A stretch of DNA of 64,000 nucleotides from contig CAZPSH010000008.1 of NCBI GenBank assembly GCA_964589625.1, forward strand, positions 1-64,000, written 5' to 3'. Positions within the stretch are counted from its first letter, which is position 1, and every line of letters begins with the position of its first letter. The notes under the pieces were generated by a model. The model saw only the letters and a list, made by a program, of their open reading frames with translations, searched no databases and was not told where the DNA came from. Positions 7,731-17,800 of the stretch are shown here, piece by piece. Both the position numbers and the translations under genes were made by a program. This DNA is from JBFLVU01 sp964589625 (GTDB taxonomy: Bacteria > Acidobacteriota > UBA4820 > DSQY01).

Positions 7731-8909
7731 ATGAAACGCACAATCGCTTATCTGACGGTGGCGGCGCTCACTCTGGTCCTCACGGTCTTCTCGGCTCCAG
7801 TTCTCGCCCAGTGCTCCCAGAACTACGGGGTCCTCAACCCCATCAGCGGAGGTCAGCTCGACATCGCGGGCACCCTGGACGACGGGAGCGGCACCGGGAC
7901 CATCCGGTCCAAATTCTGGATCCAGGGCCAGGCCATGGACTTCCATTCGGGCAACCTGCCCACCCATTTTCAGGTCTTCCCGTGGGGCACGAACAGCTAT
8001 TACATCTGGACTTCGTGGGATTGGGTCCCGGGTCTCGAGGAGTGCCCCTCCCCCAAGGGCCGCACGGTCCACCTCTATTCCATTGCCAACGGCGGCCAGG
8101 GCCAATACCTGCTCAGCAGCGCGGCCTTCAACGAGTTCTACGAGTCCTGGGACTTCGACCAGATCACCAACGGGGACGGATACTACGGCCCCAATACGAC
8201 ACTTCCCAAGGCCATCCCCGTTCCAACGGCTTCGGTTCTTCCGTCGCCGACCAGCAACGACGTGCTCCGCGTGGGCCTCACTTGGTCCGTCACGCGGAAC
8301 CTGTACGGCTTCTACGACAGCCCTCCCGAAACGCCCGTCGTCACGGGCATGGCTGTGCGCTACGTGCAGGGCGCCGCGCCTCCGGCCTCGTCCAAGGTCC
8401 AGGACTGGATGTTGGCCTCCTTCGTGGACTTCGCACGGGCCGGCGGCGATCCCGGCTTCACGCAGGTGGACCTGCCGGCGGCTCCCGGCCTGACGACCTA
8501 CGTGGCCTTCTCGCTGGTCTTCGACGGTGGCCGGCCCGGATTCGGAGACGCCGGTCTGACGGAGACGGACTTCGTAGGCGGGGCGGCCGTCCTGGCTCCC
8601 GCTCCGGCGTCGGCTCCCACCTTCGACCAGGTGAGCGCCTCCTCTCTTGGAACGAGGATCCAATTGAAGTACGTGACCCGCTCGGAGGCGGACGTGAAGT
8701 ACTACACCGTCCTGAGCGCCCGGACCTCGGCCGGCCCCTTCAAGGCCGCCACGGGACCTCGGTCGCCCAACGGCGGCGCCGGTCCCTTCGTCTATTTGGA
8801 ATCCATAGCCGGATCCACGGGACCCTATCTTCAGGTGACCGCCGCGCTGTCCGACGGCACGACCGCGGCCTCCCCCGTGGTGCGGGTCCTCAAGGCGGCG
8901 CGCCGCTAG
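7731..8909 (+). CDS. Secreted protein of unknown function
   Basis: A 392-residue protein with a clear signal peptide (hydrophobic to about residue 25, cleavage near VLAQ). The mature part is rich in Gly, Thr, Ser and aromatic residues and looks beta-rich. No family recognised and no catalytic motif seen. The last 100 residues (FDQVSASSLGTRIQLKY and on) resemble a fibronectin-III-like or other beta-sandwich end domain. It is transcribed alone from a sigma-54 promoter and is followed by a strong terminator, so it is probably induced under a specific condition. Extracellular or cell-surface location is likely. Confidence 0.85.
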   Translation: MKRTIAYLTVAALTLVLTVFSAPVLAQCSQNYGVLNPISGGQLDIAGTLDDGSGTGTIRSKFWIQGQAMDFHSGNLPTHFQVFPWGTNSYYIWTSWDWVPGLEECPSPKGRTVHLYSIANGGQGQYLLSSAAFNEFYESWDFDQITNGDGYYGPNTTLPKAIPVPTASVLPSPTSNDVLRVGLTWSVTRNLYGFYDSPPETPVVTGMAVRYVQGAAPPASSKVQDWMLASFVDFARAGGDPGFTQVDLPAAPGLTTYVAFSLVFDGGRPGFGDAGLTETDFVGGAAVLAPAPASAPTFDQVSASSLGTRIQLKYVTRSEADVKYYTVLSARTSAGPFKAATGPRSPNGGAGPFVYLESIAGSTGPYLQVTAALSDGTTAASPVVRVLKAARR

Positions 8910-8976
8910 ACAACGCACACCCAGGCCCAACGGCCTTGTCCCCTCTCCGTTTTCCCACCCCTCCCTCCCACCCTGC

Positions 8977-9010
8977 CCGGCCGGTCGAACAGACCGGCCG
9001 GATCTCTTTT
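8977..9010 (+). terminator. Intrinsic terminator
   Basis: A 10-bp perfect stem (8977-8986 with 8992-9001) with loop GAACA is followed by the T-rich tail ATCTCTTTT. It ends the monocistronic transcript of the secreted protein before the convergent ispG. Confidence 0.85.
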
Positions 9011-9051
9011 CGGGCCGGGAAGGAGATCCCGCACGCCCTGGCCCGTCCGAT

Positions 9052-10272
9052 TCAACCCCACCGCTTGGAAACGTAAGCCTCGAGAAGGTCCTGGAAGGCG
9101 GCGGCGAGCTCCTCGTAGGTCCCCTGCAGCGTCGTGAAGGGCTTGCCGTCCACGTACACGGGGCACTTGGGCGCCTCCCCGGTGCCCGGGAGGCTGATGC
9201 CGATGTGGGCGGCCTTCGACTCCCCCGGCCCGTTCACCACGCAGCCCATGACGGCGACGGTCAGCTCCTCCACGCCCGGATAGGCCGTCCGCCAAGCGGG
9301 AAGGCGCTCCTTGATGTAGGTATCCACCCGTTCGGCGAGGCGCTGGAAGGTCGTGCTCGTGGTGCGGCCGCACCCGGGGCAGGAGGTGATCGTGGGCGCG
9401 AAACGCCTCAGTCCCAGGGCCTGGAGGAGCTCGATGCAGGCGTAGACCTCTTCCCGCCGGTCTCCGCCCGGCCGGGGCGTGAGGGAGATGCGAATCGTGT
9501 CCCCGATCCCCTCCGACAGAAGGATCGCCATGGGAGCCGCGGACCAGACGAGGCCCTTGAGCCCCATTCCCGCCTCCGTGAGGCCGAGGTGGAGCGGCTG
9601 TTCGCTTCGCTTCGCGAGGTTCCGGTACAGGGCGACCAGATCCTCGGGGCGGCTCGTCTTGCAGGAAAGGATGATCCGGTCCCTGGGCAGTCCGCATCGG
9701 AGGGCCAGGTCGGCGGATTCGAGGGCCGAGAGGACCATGCACTCGGCAAGCACCTCCCCCGAGGTTCGCCCCAGCTCCTGGTCGGTGTTCTCCTGCATCT
9801 TTCGCAGGACGAGATCCTGGTTGAGCGAGCCCGCGTTGACTCCGATGCGGACGGGCTTTCCGTTGTCTGCGGCAACCTGGCAGATGGTGGAGAATTGCTC
9901 GTCGCGGCGCTTTCCCTGGCCCACGTTTCCCGGGTTGATTCGGTATTTGTCCAGGGCCCGGGCGCATTCGGGGACCTGTGTGAGGAGGAGGTGGCCGTTG
10001 TAATGGAAATCTCCGATGAGAGGGGCGTCGGAGCCGGCATCCAGGAGGCGCCGCTTGACCTCCGGGACGGACCGGGCCGCTTCCGGGGTGTTCACCGTGA
10101 CGCGGACCATTTCGGATCCGGCGCGGATGAGATCCAGGCACTGGGCCGCCGTGGCCGCCGCGTCGGCGGTGTCCGTATTGGCCATGGATTGGACCACCAC
10201 CGGGGCCCCTCCCCCCACTTGCAGGCCTCCGATTCGCACCCCCACCGATGTCCTCGTCTTGGTGTTCGTCAT
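9052..10272 (-). CDS. ispG: 4-hydroxy-3-methylbut-2-enyl diphosphate synthase (IspG/GcpE)
   Basis: Penultimate step of the MEP isoprenoid pathway: converts MEcPP to HMBPP using a 4Fe-4S cluster, in the cytoplasm. The 406-residue protein has the family N-terminus (VQSMANTDTAD), the TIM-barrel core, and the C-terminal cluster domain with CPGCGRT and GCVVNGPGE supplying the three Cys and the Glu ligand. The ATG at 10272 is preferred over the GTG one codon upstream. It follows the M16 protease gene by 18 bases in the same direction and is probably cotranscribed. Confidence 0.96.
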   Translation of the reverse strand: MTNTKTRTSVGVRIGGLQVGGGAPVVVQSMANTDTADAAATAAQCLDLIRAGSEMVRVTVNTPEAARSVPEVKRRLLDAGSDAPLIGDFHYNGHLLLTQVPECARALDKYRINPGNVGQGKRRDEQFSTICQVAADNGKPVRIGVNAGSLNQDLVLRKMQENTDQELGRTSGEVLAECMVLSALESADLALRCGLPRDRIILSCKTSRPEDLVALYRNLAKRSEQPLHLGLTEAGMGLKGLVWSAAPMAILLSEGIGDTIRISLTPRPGGDRREEVYACIELLQALGLRRFAPTITSCPGCGRTTSTTFQRLAERVDTYIKERLPAWRTAYPGVEELTVAVMGCVVNGPGESKAAHIGISLPGTGEAPKCPVYVDGKPFTTLQGTYEELAAAFQDLLEAYVSKRWG

Positions 10273-10290
10273 CACGCCATCCCCCTTTTT

Positions 10291-13029
10291 TCACCGGGCC
10301 TTTGGCAGGTCCGGGGCGGTGCGGGGAGCCAGAAACCTCCCCTCAGGGTCGCAGGGTTCGGGCTCGGGCAGTCCGTCCTCCCGGAGTTGGGAAAGGACGG
10401 CGGCCCGGTCTCCCACGAGAACGACCGTCAGCGAATTCCAGTCGAACAGCCCGGACCGGGCGGCGGCGTTCACCGCTCCGGGTTCGAGGGCTTCGAGCGC
10501 GGCGCTCGCGGATGGGAGGGAGTCTGCCGGGCGCCGCGCCGAAAGAAGGTCCGACAGCGTTCCGGCGAGTCCCCCCGCCGTCTCGGCCGCGGAGAGGAGG
10601 TCGAAGCGGAGGGACCGGGCGGCCTTGGCCGTTTCTTCCGGGGTCACGTCCCCCGAGGCCAGGCGATCGAATTCCCTGCGGAATTCCACCAGGGCCTTCC
10701 CGGTCACGCCCGTCTGAACGGCCGAGTAAGCAAGGAGCCTGCTCTGGCCGCCGTCTTCCAGAAGGAGACTCCGGGCGCCGTAGGAGAAGCCGTGCTTCTC
10801 GCGGATGTTCTGCATGAGCCGGCTCGTGAAGGTTCCGCCGAGGACCGAGGTGGCGCAGGCCCGGGCCGCCCGGTCCACATCGCTCGGGGGAGGGTCGGCG
10901 GGCCTCAGGCACAGGAGAAAAGTCTGGGGCGCGCCGGGCCGGTCCACCAGGATCAGCCTTCCCTTGGGTTTGGGGGTGGGTGCGGAGGCGAGGGTGGTTG
11001 GGGAGAAGGCCTTCCAATCCGCGAAACGCCGGTCCAGTTCTGATTTCAGGGTGGACGGTTCCACGTCCCCAGCGAAGACAAAACGGCACCGTGAGGGGTC
11101 CAGGAGGGTTCGGTGGGCCGACCGGGCATCGGCGGGAGTGAGTGTCCTGAGGGTCTCCTCGAAGCCCTCCGAAGGCCGGCCCCGCGGGTCGTCTCGGCCA
11201 TAGGTCGCGGCTTTCGCCACGAGGCTGGCCACGCGCTGGGGATTCTCGGGACGCGCGCGCACCGAGTCCAGCGCCTGGGCCCGCTCCCGCTCGAAGTCCG
11301 CGTCCGCGAGGGCGGGTCTGAGCAGTGCGTCGGCAAAGAGGTCCAGCGTGGGGGCGAGACGGGTAGCGAGCCCTTCGACCGTCACCGTGAGGTCTCTCCA
11401 TCCCGACCGGGCTTCGACGGAGGCACCCAGAGTGTCCAGGGCGTCCGCATACGCGGCCGCATCCCGGCCCGCCGCCCCCGAGGTGAGGAGCGCGGAGGTC
11501 AGGGACGCCAGGCCGGCCTGGGATGGCGGGAAGAGGTTGTCCCCGCCCTCGGCCACCAGCACGCCCGAAACGAGCCCCGTACCCGGGCGGGGCGCTACGT
11601 AGAGGCGGGCTCCGCAGGCGAGATCCATCTCCACGGGCACCGGCAGCCGCGCCGCCCTCTCCGGAAAGGGCGGGGGTATGGCGTCGAGGACTGCGGGATC
11701 GGGGGCCTGAGCCTCAGGCAGGACCCGCAGGTCCAGGCGTCCCTCCCCCAACACCTTCTCGCACCACGTGCGCACCTCTGCTCCAGGCGCGTCCAGCCAC
11801 CGGCGGAGGTCGCGGCGGAAGGAGTCGGGGTTGCCGAAGGCCCACTGATAGGCGTTGATCTGGTCCGCGCGCTCCTGGAGGCTCTCCATCCGACGAAGGA
11901 ACCGAGCTTCGATCTGGGCCTTGACGCGCTTCATCTCGGCTTCCGAGGGGTCCTCCCTCCTCAGGAGGTCGATCTCCTCGAGGACTGCCCGCTTGATGCG
12001 TTCCAGATCGCTCCCTTGGGATGCGGTGACATCCACCGTGAATTCGCCGTTCAGTCGCCGAGAGTCCTGGTAAACGTTGACCTCCTGGGCCAGCCGTTCG
12101 TCGAGGACCAGGCGTCGGTGAAGGCGGGAGGCGGCCCCGCCCCCCAGGATCGCGGCGGCCAGATCCATGGGGGCGTCCCCTTCGGCATAGGCGGCCGGGG
12201 AGGGCCAAATGAGGAAGAGACGGGGGAACTCGACCTGGTCCGAAATGAGCCTCCGTACCTCGCTCCTGAGCGCGGGCCCCGGTGCGGTGGGCCGGGTGGG
12301 AAACGGGGCGGCGGGAACCGCCCCGAAGAGCCGGGTCACAAGGTCTCGAACGGCGGCGGGATCGAAATCACCCGCCACCACAAGGGTGGCATTGGAGGGA
12401 ACGTAGTAGGTGGCGAAGAAGTCCTTCACGTCCTGAAGCGTGGCTGCCTCGAGGTCCTCGTGGCTTCCGATGACCGGGTGACGGTAAGGGTGTCCTTCGG
12501 GGTAAAGGGCCTCGGGCACGGCGAGGTATGCGCGGCCGTAGGGGGCGTTCTCGTAGCTCTGGCGCCGCTCGTTCCGCACGACGCTCCGCTGGAGGTCCAG
12601 CTTCTCCTGCGTCATGGCCTTCCCCAGGCCCTCCATCCGATCCGCGTCCAGCCAGAGGAGGGTGGGAAGGAGGCTCGAGGGCCCCCACGAAAAGTAGTTG
12701 GTTCGGTCGTTGCTCGTGGAGGCGTTGTTGGCGCCGCCCCCGTTCTCCATGAGGATGTCGAAGCGGTTCCCCGGCACCCGCTCGGTGCCCATGAACATGA
12801 GGTGTTCGAAGAGGTGCGCGAATCCCGTGCGGCCCGGGGCCTCGTCCTTGGAGCCGACGCCGTACCAGAGGTTGACGGTGGCTTGGGGGAGCCGATGGTC
12901 CTCGTGGAGGATCACGGTGAGGCCGTTGGAGAGCGTGAACGTCTCGCACGGGGCGTCCTGGGCCATTAGGTCCGGGGCGGCCAGCGCCAGGAGGAGGGCG
13001 GCACAGATCACATCACGGAGGCGGGGCAT
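10291..13029 (-). CDS. Secreted M16-family zinc metalloprotease (two-domain)
   Basis: A 912-residue pitrilysin-type protease with a signal peptide (residues 1-23, ending MAQ). The first M16 half carries the inverted zinc motif HLFEH at 72-76 and the distal Glu ligand in VRNERRQ. The second half (about 470-912) lacks HxxEH, as is normal for the non-catalytic partner half. This is the fused arrangement of the PqqL/YmxG-like periplasmic proteases. The start at 13029 has GAGGAG. It degrades peptides in the periplasm by family analogy; the substrate is unknown. It probably leads a two-gene unit with ispG. Confidence 0.9.
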   Translation of the reverse strand: MPRLRDVICAALLLALAAPDLMAQDAPCETFTLSNGLTVILHEDHRLPQATVNLWYGVGSKDEAPGRTGFAHLFEHLMFMGTERVPGNRFDILMENGGGANNASTSNDRTNYFSWGPSSLLPTLLWLDADRMEGLGKAMTQEKLDLQRSVVRNERRQSYENAPYGRAYLAVPEALYPEGHPYRHPVIGSHEDLEAATLQDVKDFFATYYVPSNATLVVAGDFDPAAVRDLVTRLFGAVPAAPFPTRPTAPGPALRSEVRRLISDQVEFPRLFLIWPSPAAYAEGDAPMDLAAAILGGGAASRLHRRLVLDERLAQEVNVYQDSRRLNGEFTVDVTASQGSDLERIKRAVLEEIDLLRREDPSEAEMKRVKAQIEARFLRRMESLQERADQINAYQWAFGNPDSFRRDLRRWLDAPGAEVRTWCEKVLGEGRLDLRVLPEAQAPDPAVLDAIPPPFPERAARLPVPVEMDLACGARLYVAPRPGTGLVSGVLVAEGGDNLFPPSQAGLASLTSALLTSGAAGRDAAAYADALDTLGASVEARSGWRDLTVTVEGLATRLAPTLDLFADALLRPALADADFERERAQALDSVRARPENPQRVASLVAKAATYGRDDPRGRPSEGFEETLRTLTPADARSAHRTLLDPSRCRFVFAGDVEPSTLKSELDRRFADWKAFSPTTLASAPTPKPKGRLILVDRPGAPQTFLLCLRPADPPPSDVDRAARACATSVLGGTFTSRLMQNIREKHGFSYGARSLLLEDGGQSRLLAYSAVQTGVTGKALVEFRREFDRLASGDVTPEETAKAARSLRFDLLSAAETAGGLAGTLSDLLSARRPADSLPSASAALEALEPGAVNAAARSGLFDWNSLTVVLVGDRAAVLSQLREDGLPEPEPCDPEGRFLAPRTAPDLPKAR

Positions 13030-13092
13030 GGGGGGCTCCTCGAGAGGGGGCCGCCGGAGGCTTTCCACCGGGGGCCGGGCTCGCCGCCCACT

Positions 13093-13311
13093 CTATCCCT
13101 CCCGAGGGGGCGGGGCAAGGCGCCCCGCCCCGCCGGAGCCGTCCTCCGTCTGTGAGCTGCGGCGGCCTCGGCGCTCCTCCACCGCGCGTCTCAGAATGTA
13201 CTCGATCTGTCCGTTCACGCTCCGGAGTTCGTCGGAGGCCCAGCGGTTCACCTCCTCCCAGAGTTCGGGGCTCAGCCGGAGCAGAAAGGCTTTCCGGGGC
13301 ACCGGGGCCAC
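13093..13311 (-). CDS. Ribbon-helix-helix (Arc-type) DNA-binding protein
   Basis: A 72-residue protein. A short beta strand (KAFLLRLSPELW) is followed by two helices (EVNRWASDELRSVNGQIEYILRRAV), the pattern of Arc/MetJ-type dimeric repressors. The last 20 residues are basic and disordered. The GTG start comes immediately after the stop of the SPFH gene, so the two are translationally coupled. Small Arc-like proteins of this kind are found next to SPFH genes in other genomes. It probably autoregulates the unit through the repeats at 14226-14255 (inference). Confidence 0.75.
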   Translation of the reverse strand: MAPVPRKAFLLRLSPELWEEVNRWASDELRSVNGQIEYILRRAVEERRGRRSSQTEDGSGGAGRLAPPPREG

Positions 13312-14205
13312 CTAGTAAAGCGTGCCCGCGTTGATCACCGGGTGGGCCTCCCGCTCCCCGCACAGGACCACGAGAAGGTTCGAGACCATCTGGGCCTTGC
13401 GCTCCTCGTCGAGCTGCACGATCCCCTCGGCCCCCAGGCGATGAAGGGCCATCTGCACCATGCCTACGGCCCCCTCGACGATCTTCTGGCGGGCGGCGAT
13501 GACGGCGGAAGCCTGCTGGCGCTTGAGCATGGCCTCGGCGATCTCGGGGGCGTAGGCCAGGTGGCTCAGCCGGGCTTCCACCACGCGCACACCGGCCTTA
13601 TCGAGCCGGGCCTGGAGTTGCTTTTCCAGGGCGCCCGAGACTTCGTCGATGTTGCCCCGCAGGGAGATGACGGCCCCTTCCTCCTCCCAGGCGTCATAGG
13701 GGTACGAACTGGCCAGATGTCTCAAGGCCGACTCGCTCTGCACGGTCACATACTCCACGTAATGTTCCACCTGGAAACAGGCCGCAAAGGTGTCCTCCAC
13801 CTTCCAGACGACGACGGCGGCGATCTCGATGGGATTGGCCGCGCTGTCGTTGACCTTCAGCTTCTCGGAGTTCAGGTTGTGGAAGCGAAGGGAGATCTTC
13901 TTCTGGGTGGCGAAAGGGTTGACCCAGAAAAACCCGTTGCGCTTGACCGATCCCTTGTAGTCCCCGAAGAGGACGATGACGGCGGCCTCGTTCGGCTGAA
14001 GGATCAGGAATCCCTTGGTGGCCAGGATGGCCAGAAAAAGAAGGACCATGGCGACGATCACCAGAATGAGCCCCGGAGCCGTCTGGTTCTGGGACAGAAG
14101 AAATACGCCCCGGAGAAAGACGGGAACGGTGAGGGCGAACAGGAGAAAGTCGAGGATCACCATGAACCAACCCGACTGCGGCAGATACGGTCTTTCGTTC
14201 GACAT
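13312..14205 (-). CDS. SPFH/band-7 domain membrane protein
   Basis: A 297-residue protein. Two N-terminal membrane helices (about 12-36 and 44-67) precede a stomatin/prohibitin (band 7) domain starting near residue 66 (FLILQPNEAAVIVLFGDYKG). The C-terminal half is alpha-helical and could form a coiled coil. Such proteins form ring- or cage-like membrane scaffolds, often linked to protease control. The ATG at 14205 is favoured by the GAGAGGAG site; an in-frame ATG three codons upstream is closer to it. It has its own promoter with repeats and is cotranscribed with the RHH regulator. Confidence 0.85.
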   Translation of the reverse strand: MSNERPYLPQSGWFMVILDFLLFALTVPVFLRGVFLLSQNQTAPGLILVIVAMVLLFLAILATKGFLILQPNEAAVIVLFGDYKGSVKRNGFFWVNPFATQKKISLRFHNLNSEKLKVNDSAANPIEIAAVVVWKVEDTFAACFQVEHYVEYVTVQSESALRHLASSYPYDAWEEEGAVISLRGNIDEVSGALEKQLQARLDKAGVRVVEARLSHLAYAPEIAEAMLKRQQASAVIAARQKIVEGAVGMVQMALHRLGAEGIVQLDEERKAQMVSNLLVVLCGEREAHPVINAGTLY

Positions 14206-14225
14206 GGCCCACATCTCCTCTCGTG

Positions 14226-14255
14226 TGAGATCAGAGTGATATCAGTATGAAATCG
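14226..14255. promoter_or_regulatory. Three phased operator-like repeats (TGANATCR) at the SPFH promoter
   Basis: TGAGATCA (14226-14233), TGATATCA (14237-14244) and TGAAATCG (14248-14255) recur at exactly 11-bp steps, one DNA turn each. They cover the -10 box and spacer of the promoter for the SPFH-RHH unit. Each repeat is itself near-palindromic. Tandem phased half-sites are typical targets of cooperatively binding ribbon-helix-helix repressors, and one is encoded two genes downstream. Confidence 0.65.
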
Positions 14256-14264
14256 CTTTGTCAA
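14236..14264 (-). promoter_or_regulatory. Sigma-70-type promoter of the SPFH-RHH unit
   Basis: On the minus strand TTGACA (14264-14259) and TATCAC (14241-14236) are separated by exactly 17 bases. The distance from the -10 box to the ATG at 14205 is 30 bases. The phased repeats overlap the -10 and the spacer. Confidence 0.75.
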
Positions 14265-14338
14265 GGGGCGTCCGTCGGAATCGCCAGCCGTTCCCTCTCG
14301 GAAGGCCCCCGTGTACACTTTGGGAGGAGAGGCCGACC

Positions 14339-14746
14339 ATGGCGAGGACGAAGACAGCGGGATTGGTGGCGGCCGCGGCCTCCGCGGGGGGCTGGGTTTT
14401 CTGGATCGGACTGAAGGGCCCCGTGGCCCCTGTGGTGCCTCCCTCGGGACCCTTCGACGCGCTTGTGCTGGCAGGCGCTCCGGCGGTCCTACTCCTGGCT
14501 CCCTTTTTGGGGGTGCGGCGGCCCCGGGAAACGGGAGTCCTTCTCCTCCTTGGCGCTTCCCTCGCCTCCCTCGGCCTCGGGGTTCGGCCCGGCGTGTACG
14601 CCCGGGATTTCTTTCTCGCCTTTTCCCTCATCGTTGTCCCTTCCCTGCTGGCGGGGGCGCTCCTCATGGCGGCCGGCCGTGCTCTATCCTCCGGCTCTTC
14701 CCGCCGGAGACCCGGGGCGGAAACAAAGCGGGGCGTACGCCCGTAG
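14339..14746 (+). CDS. Small membrane protein of unknown function
   Basis: A 135-residue protein with an ATG preceded by GGGAGGAGAGG. It shows four hydrophobic segments (about 7-24, 40-58, 66-84, 90-110) and a basic C-terminus ending KRGVRP. No family recognised. It is divergent from the SPFH gene and separated by 70 bases from the tricorn protease gene, with which it may share a transcript. Confidence 0.7.
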   Translation: MARTKTAGLVAAAASAGGWVFWIGLKGPVAPVVPPSGPFDALVLAGAPAVLLLAPFLGVRRPRETGVLLLLGASLASLGLGVRPGVYARDFFLAFSLIVVPSLLAGALLMAAGRALSSGSSRRRPGAETKRGVRP

Positions 14747-14816
14747 TCCATCGGGGGATGGGTGTATCCCCGACGAAAACCGCAAGACCCTGACGAAACC
14801 GATGGAGGAGAAGGCG

Positions 14817-17800
14817 ATGAGAAATCCCCTTTGCGCCGCGGCGCTCCTGTTGGCCGCGGGGATGGCGGCCGGAGCGCAGGCGGGCGAAAGCCACCTCATG
14901 CGTCTGGCGGACGTGCACGGCGACCGGCTGGTTTTCACGTACGAAGACGACCTATGGACCGCCTCCGCACAAGGAGGCGACGCCTCGCGCCTCACCCGCG
15001 ATGAGGGCGCCGAACGCTATGCGAAGTTCAGCCCCGATGGAAAGCGGATCGCGTTCACGGCGCAGTACGACGGTGGAGTGGACGTCTACGTGATGGAGGC
15101 GGGAGGGTCTCCGCCCGTCCGGCTGACCTACCATCCGGCCCCGGACCTGGTTCTGGGATGGACTCCGGACGGCTCTTCGGTCCTCTTCCGCTCCCGCCGG
15201 GAGTACCCCTACCGCGGCGAGCAGGTGTACGCCGTCCCGGTTTCGGGGGGAACCGAGAGGAAACTCGCCGTGGACCGGGCCGGACTTGCCGCCCTCTCCC
15301 CCGACGGGAAGAGCCTTGCCTACTGCCGTCTCACCAACGAGAGCGCCACGTGGAAGCGTCACCAAGGGGGGGACGCGCAAGAGATCTGGATGGGGAGCCT
15401 CGAGAAGGCCGACTTCCGGGTGATCGCCCCCTGGAAGGGCATCGACAACTACCCCATGTGGGAAGGTCAGGCCATCTACTTCACCTCCGACCGAGAGGCC
15501 GGAACGATGAACCTCTTCCGCTACGACGTGGGGACGGGGGAGGTGCGCGCCCTCACCCACTACACCGATTACGATGTGAAGTATCCCTCCTCGGGGCCCG
15601 GTTCCATCGTCTTCCAGTATGCCGAGAGCCTCCACATCCTGGATCTCGCCTCGGGGGCCGTCCGAAAGGTCTCCATCCGGATTCCCAGCGATCGCGTCCT
15701 GATCCGCTCCGAATTCGTGCCCGCGGAAGCCGGCCACGGCGCTTTCGGCCTCAATCCCGACGGCTCCCGCCTCCTGCTCGAATTCCGCGGGGAGATTCTG
15801 TCCATCCCCGTGGACAAGAAGAAAGGGGAACCGGTGAACCTATCCCGCGCCTCCGGCTCGCGCGAGAAAGATCCCGCGTGGTCTCCGGATGGAACGCGCG
15901 TGGCCTTTCTCTCCGACCGGACCGGCGAAGAGGAAGTCTACCTGGCCGATGCGGCGGGCCTCCAGCCCTGGAAGCAGCTCACCTCGGACGGCCTGGGGTA
16001 CCGGATGCGCCTGACGTGGTCGCCCGACTCCAAGTGGCTCCTCTTCTCCGACAAGTTCATGAAGCTCAACCTGGTGGATGCGGCGTCCGGCAAGATCACG
16101 GTGATCGACCGGGGAGAATACGACGACGGCTGGGAGCGCTGGGGCATCCAGGACTTCACCTTCTCCCCCGACTCCCGGTGGGTCGCCTACACCAAGAAGC
16201 TCGAAAACACCTACGAGGCCATCTACCTGTACGGCCTGGACTCGGCGAAGTCCTCACCGCTGACGGACGGCATGGCCAACTCCTGGAGCCCCTCCTTCGA
16301 TCCGGCGGGGAAATACCTCTACTTCCTCTCGGACCGGGCCTTTGATCCCATCATGGGGACGGTGGGCCAGGACCACATTTTCTTGAAGATGGCCTCGCCC
16401 TTCCTGGCCGTCCTCAAGGCCGGGTCGCCCTCTCCCTTCGGCGCGGAGGCCGAGGCGGAGGAGGCGGCCGGCGAGGTCAAGGACAAGGGCGCCAAGGAGA
16501 AGGGCAAGCCGGGAGCGCCCGCGGGGCCGTCCATCGACCTCGCCGGGTTGACCGACCGCGTGCTGCCCGTCGAGGGAGTGGAGCCCGGGAACTACTTCCG
16601 GCTCGAAGCCACGGAGTCGGGCTTTCTCTTCCTCTCCAAGGCCGAGCCCGAATTCCTCAAGTACCAAACCGTTACCGACGCCAACGAGACACCCTGCGAT
16701 CTCATGGTCTACGACCTGAAGGAGAAGAAGGCCGAGGCCGTGACTTCGGGCGTCGAGAACTTCCACCTTTCGGCAGACCGGAAAAAGATGGCGGTGCGCA
16801 CGAAGGGCGCCTTCTCCGTCTCCGCAGCGGGGCAGAAGGCCAAGCCCGACCAGACCGTGGACCTTTCGGACGCAAAGGTCCGGGTGGACCGGATGGCGGA
16901 GTTCGGCCAGATCTTCGACGAAGCCTGGCGCATCGAGCGCGACTGGTTCTACGACAAGAACCTCCACGGCCTGGATTGGAAGAAGACGGGCGAGATGTAC
17001 CGGCGCTTCCTCCCGGACTGCGGTAACCGAAGCGACCTCAACTATCTCATCGGCGAGATGATCTCCGAACTCAACACGGGCCACACGTACGTTGGAGGAG
17101 GGGACCTGGGCGACCCGGGATCGCGCTCCACGGTGGGGCTCCTGGGCTGCGATTTTGAGGTGTCCGACGGCGCCGCCTTCCCCGTGCTTCGCCACATCCT
17201 GCCCTCCTACCCCTGGGACGCGGACCACATGTCCCCCCTCCGGGCACCCGGGCTCCCCGTGCGGGAGGGGAACTACCTGATCGCGGTGGACGGAGAGAGG
17301 GTCTCTCCCTCGTCCAACCTCTACGCTTACTTCGAGAACAAGGCGGGGAAGACCGTGCGCCTGACGGTGAACGACCGCCCCTCCGAAGAGGGTGCCCGCA
17401 CCTTCCGCGTCAAGGCGCTCCGGAGCGAGGCGGCCCTGCGCTACCGGGAGTGGGTGGAGCGAAACCGGGCTTACGTGGACAAGGTCTCCGGCGGGACCGT
17501 GGGCTACGTGCACATCCCCGCCATGATGGAGGACGGCCTCATCGAATTCGCGCGGTATTTCTATCCCCAGCTCGGCAAAAAGGCCATCCTGCTGGACGTT
17601 CGCTACAACGGCGGCGGGTTCACGAGCGGCATGATCATCGACCACCTGGAGCGGAAGGTGTGGGCCGTGACCCAGCCCAGGGAGGGCAGGCCGTCCCTGA
17701 ACCCCGAGGCGGCCTTCTGGGGTCCGTATGCCCTCCTCATCAACGAGGACACGGGCAGCGACGGCGAGCTCTTCTCCGAGGCCATCAAGATCAAGGGCCT

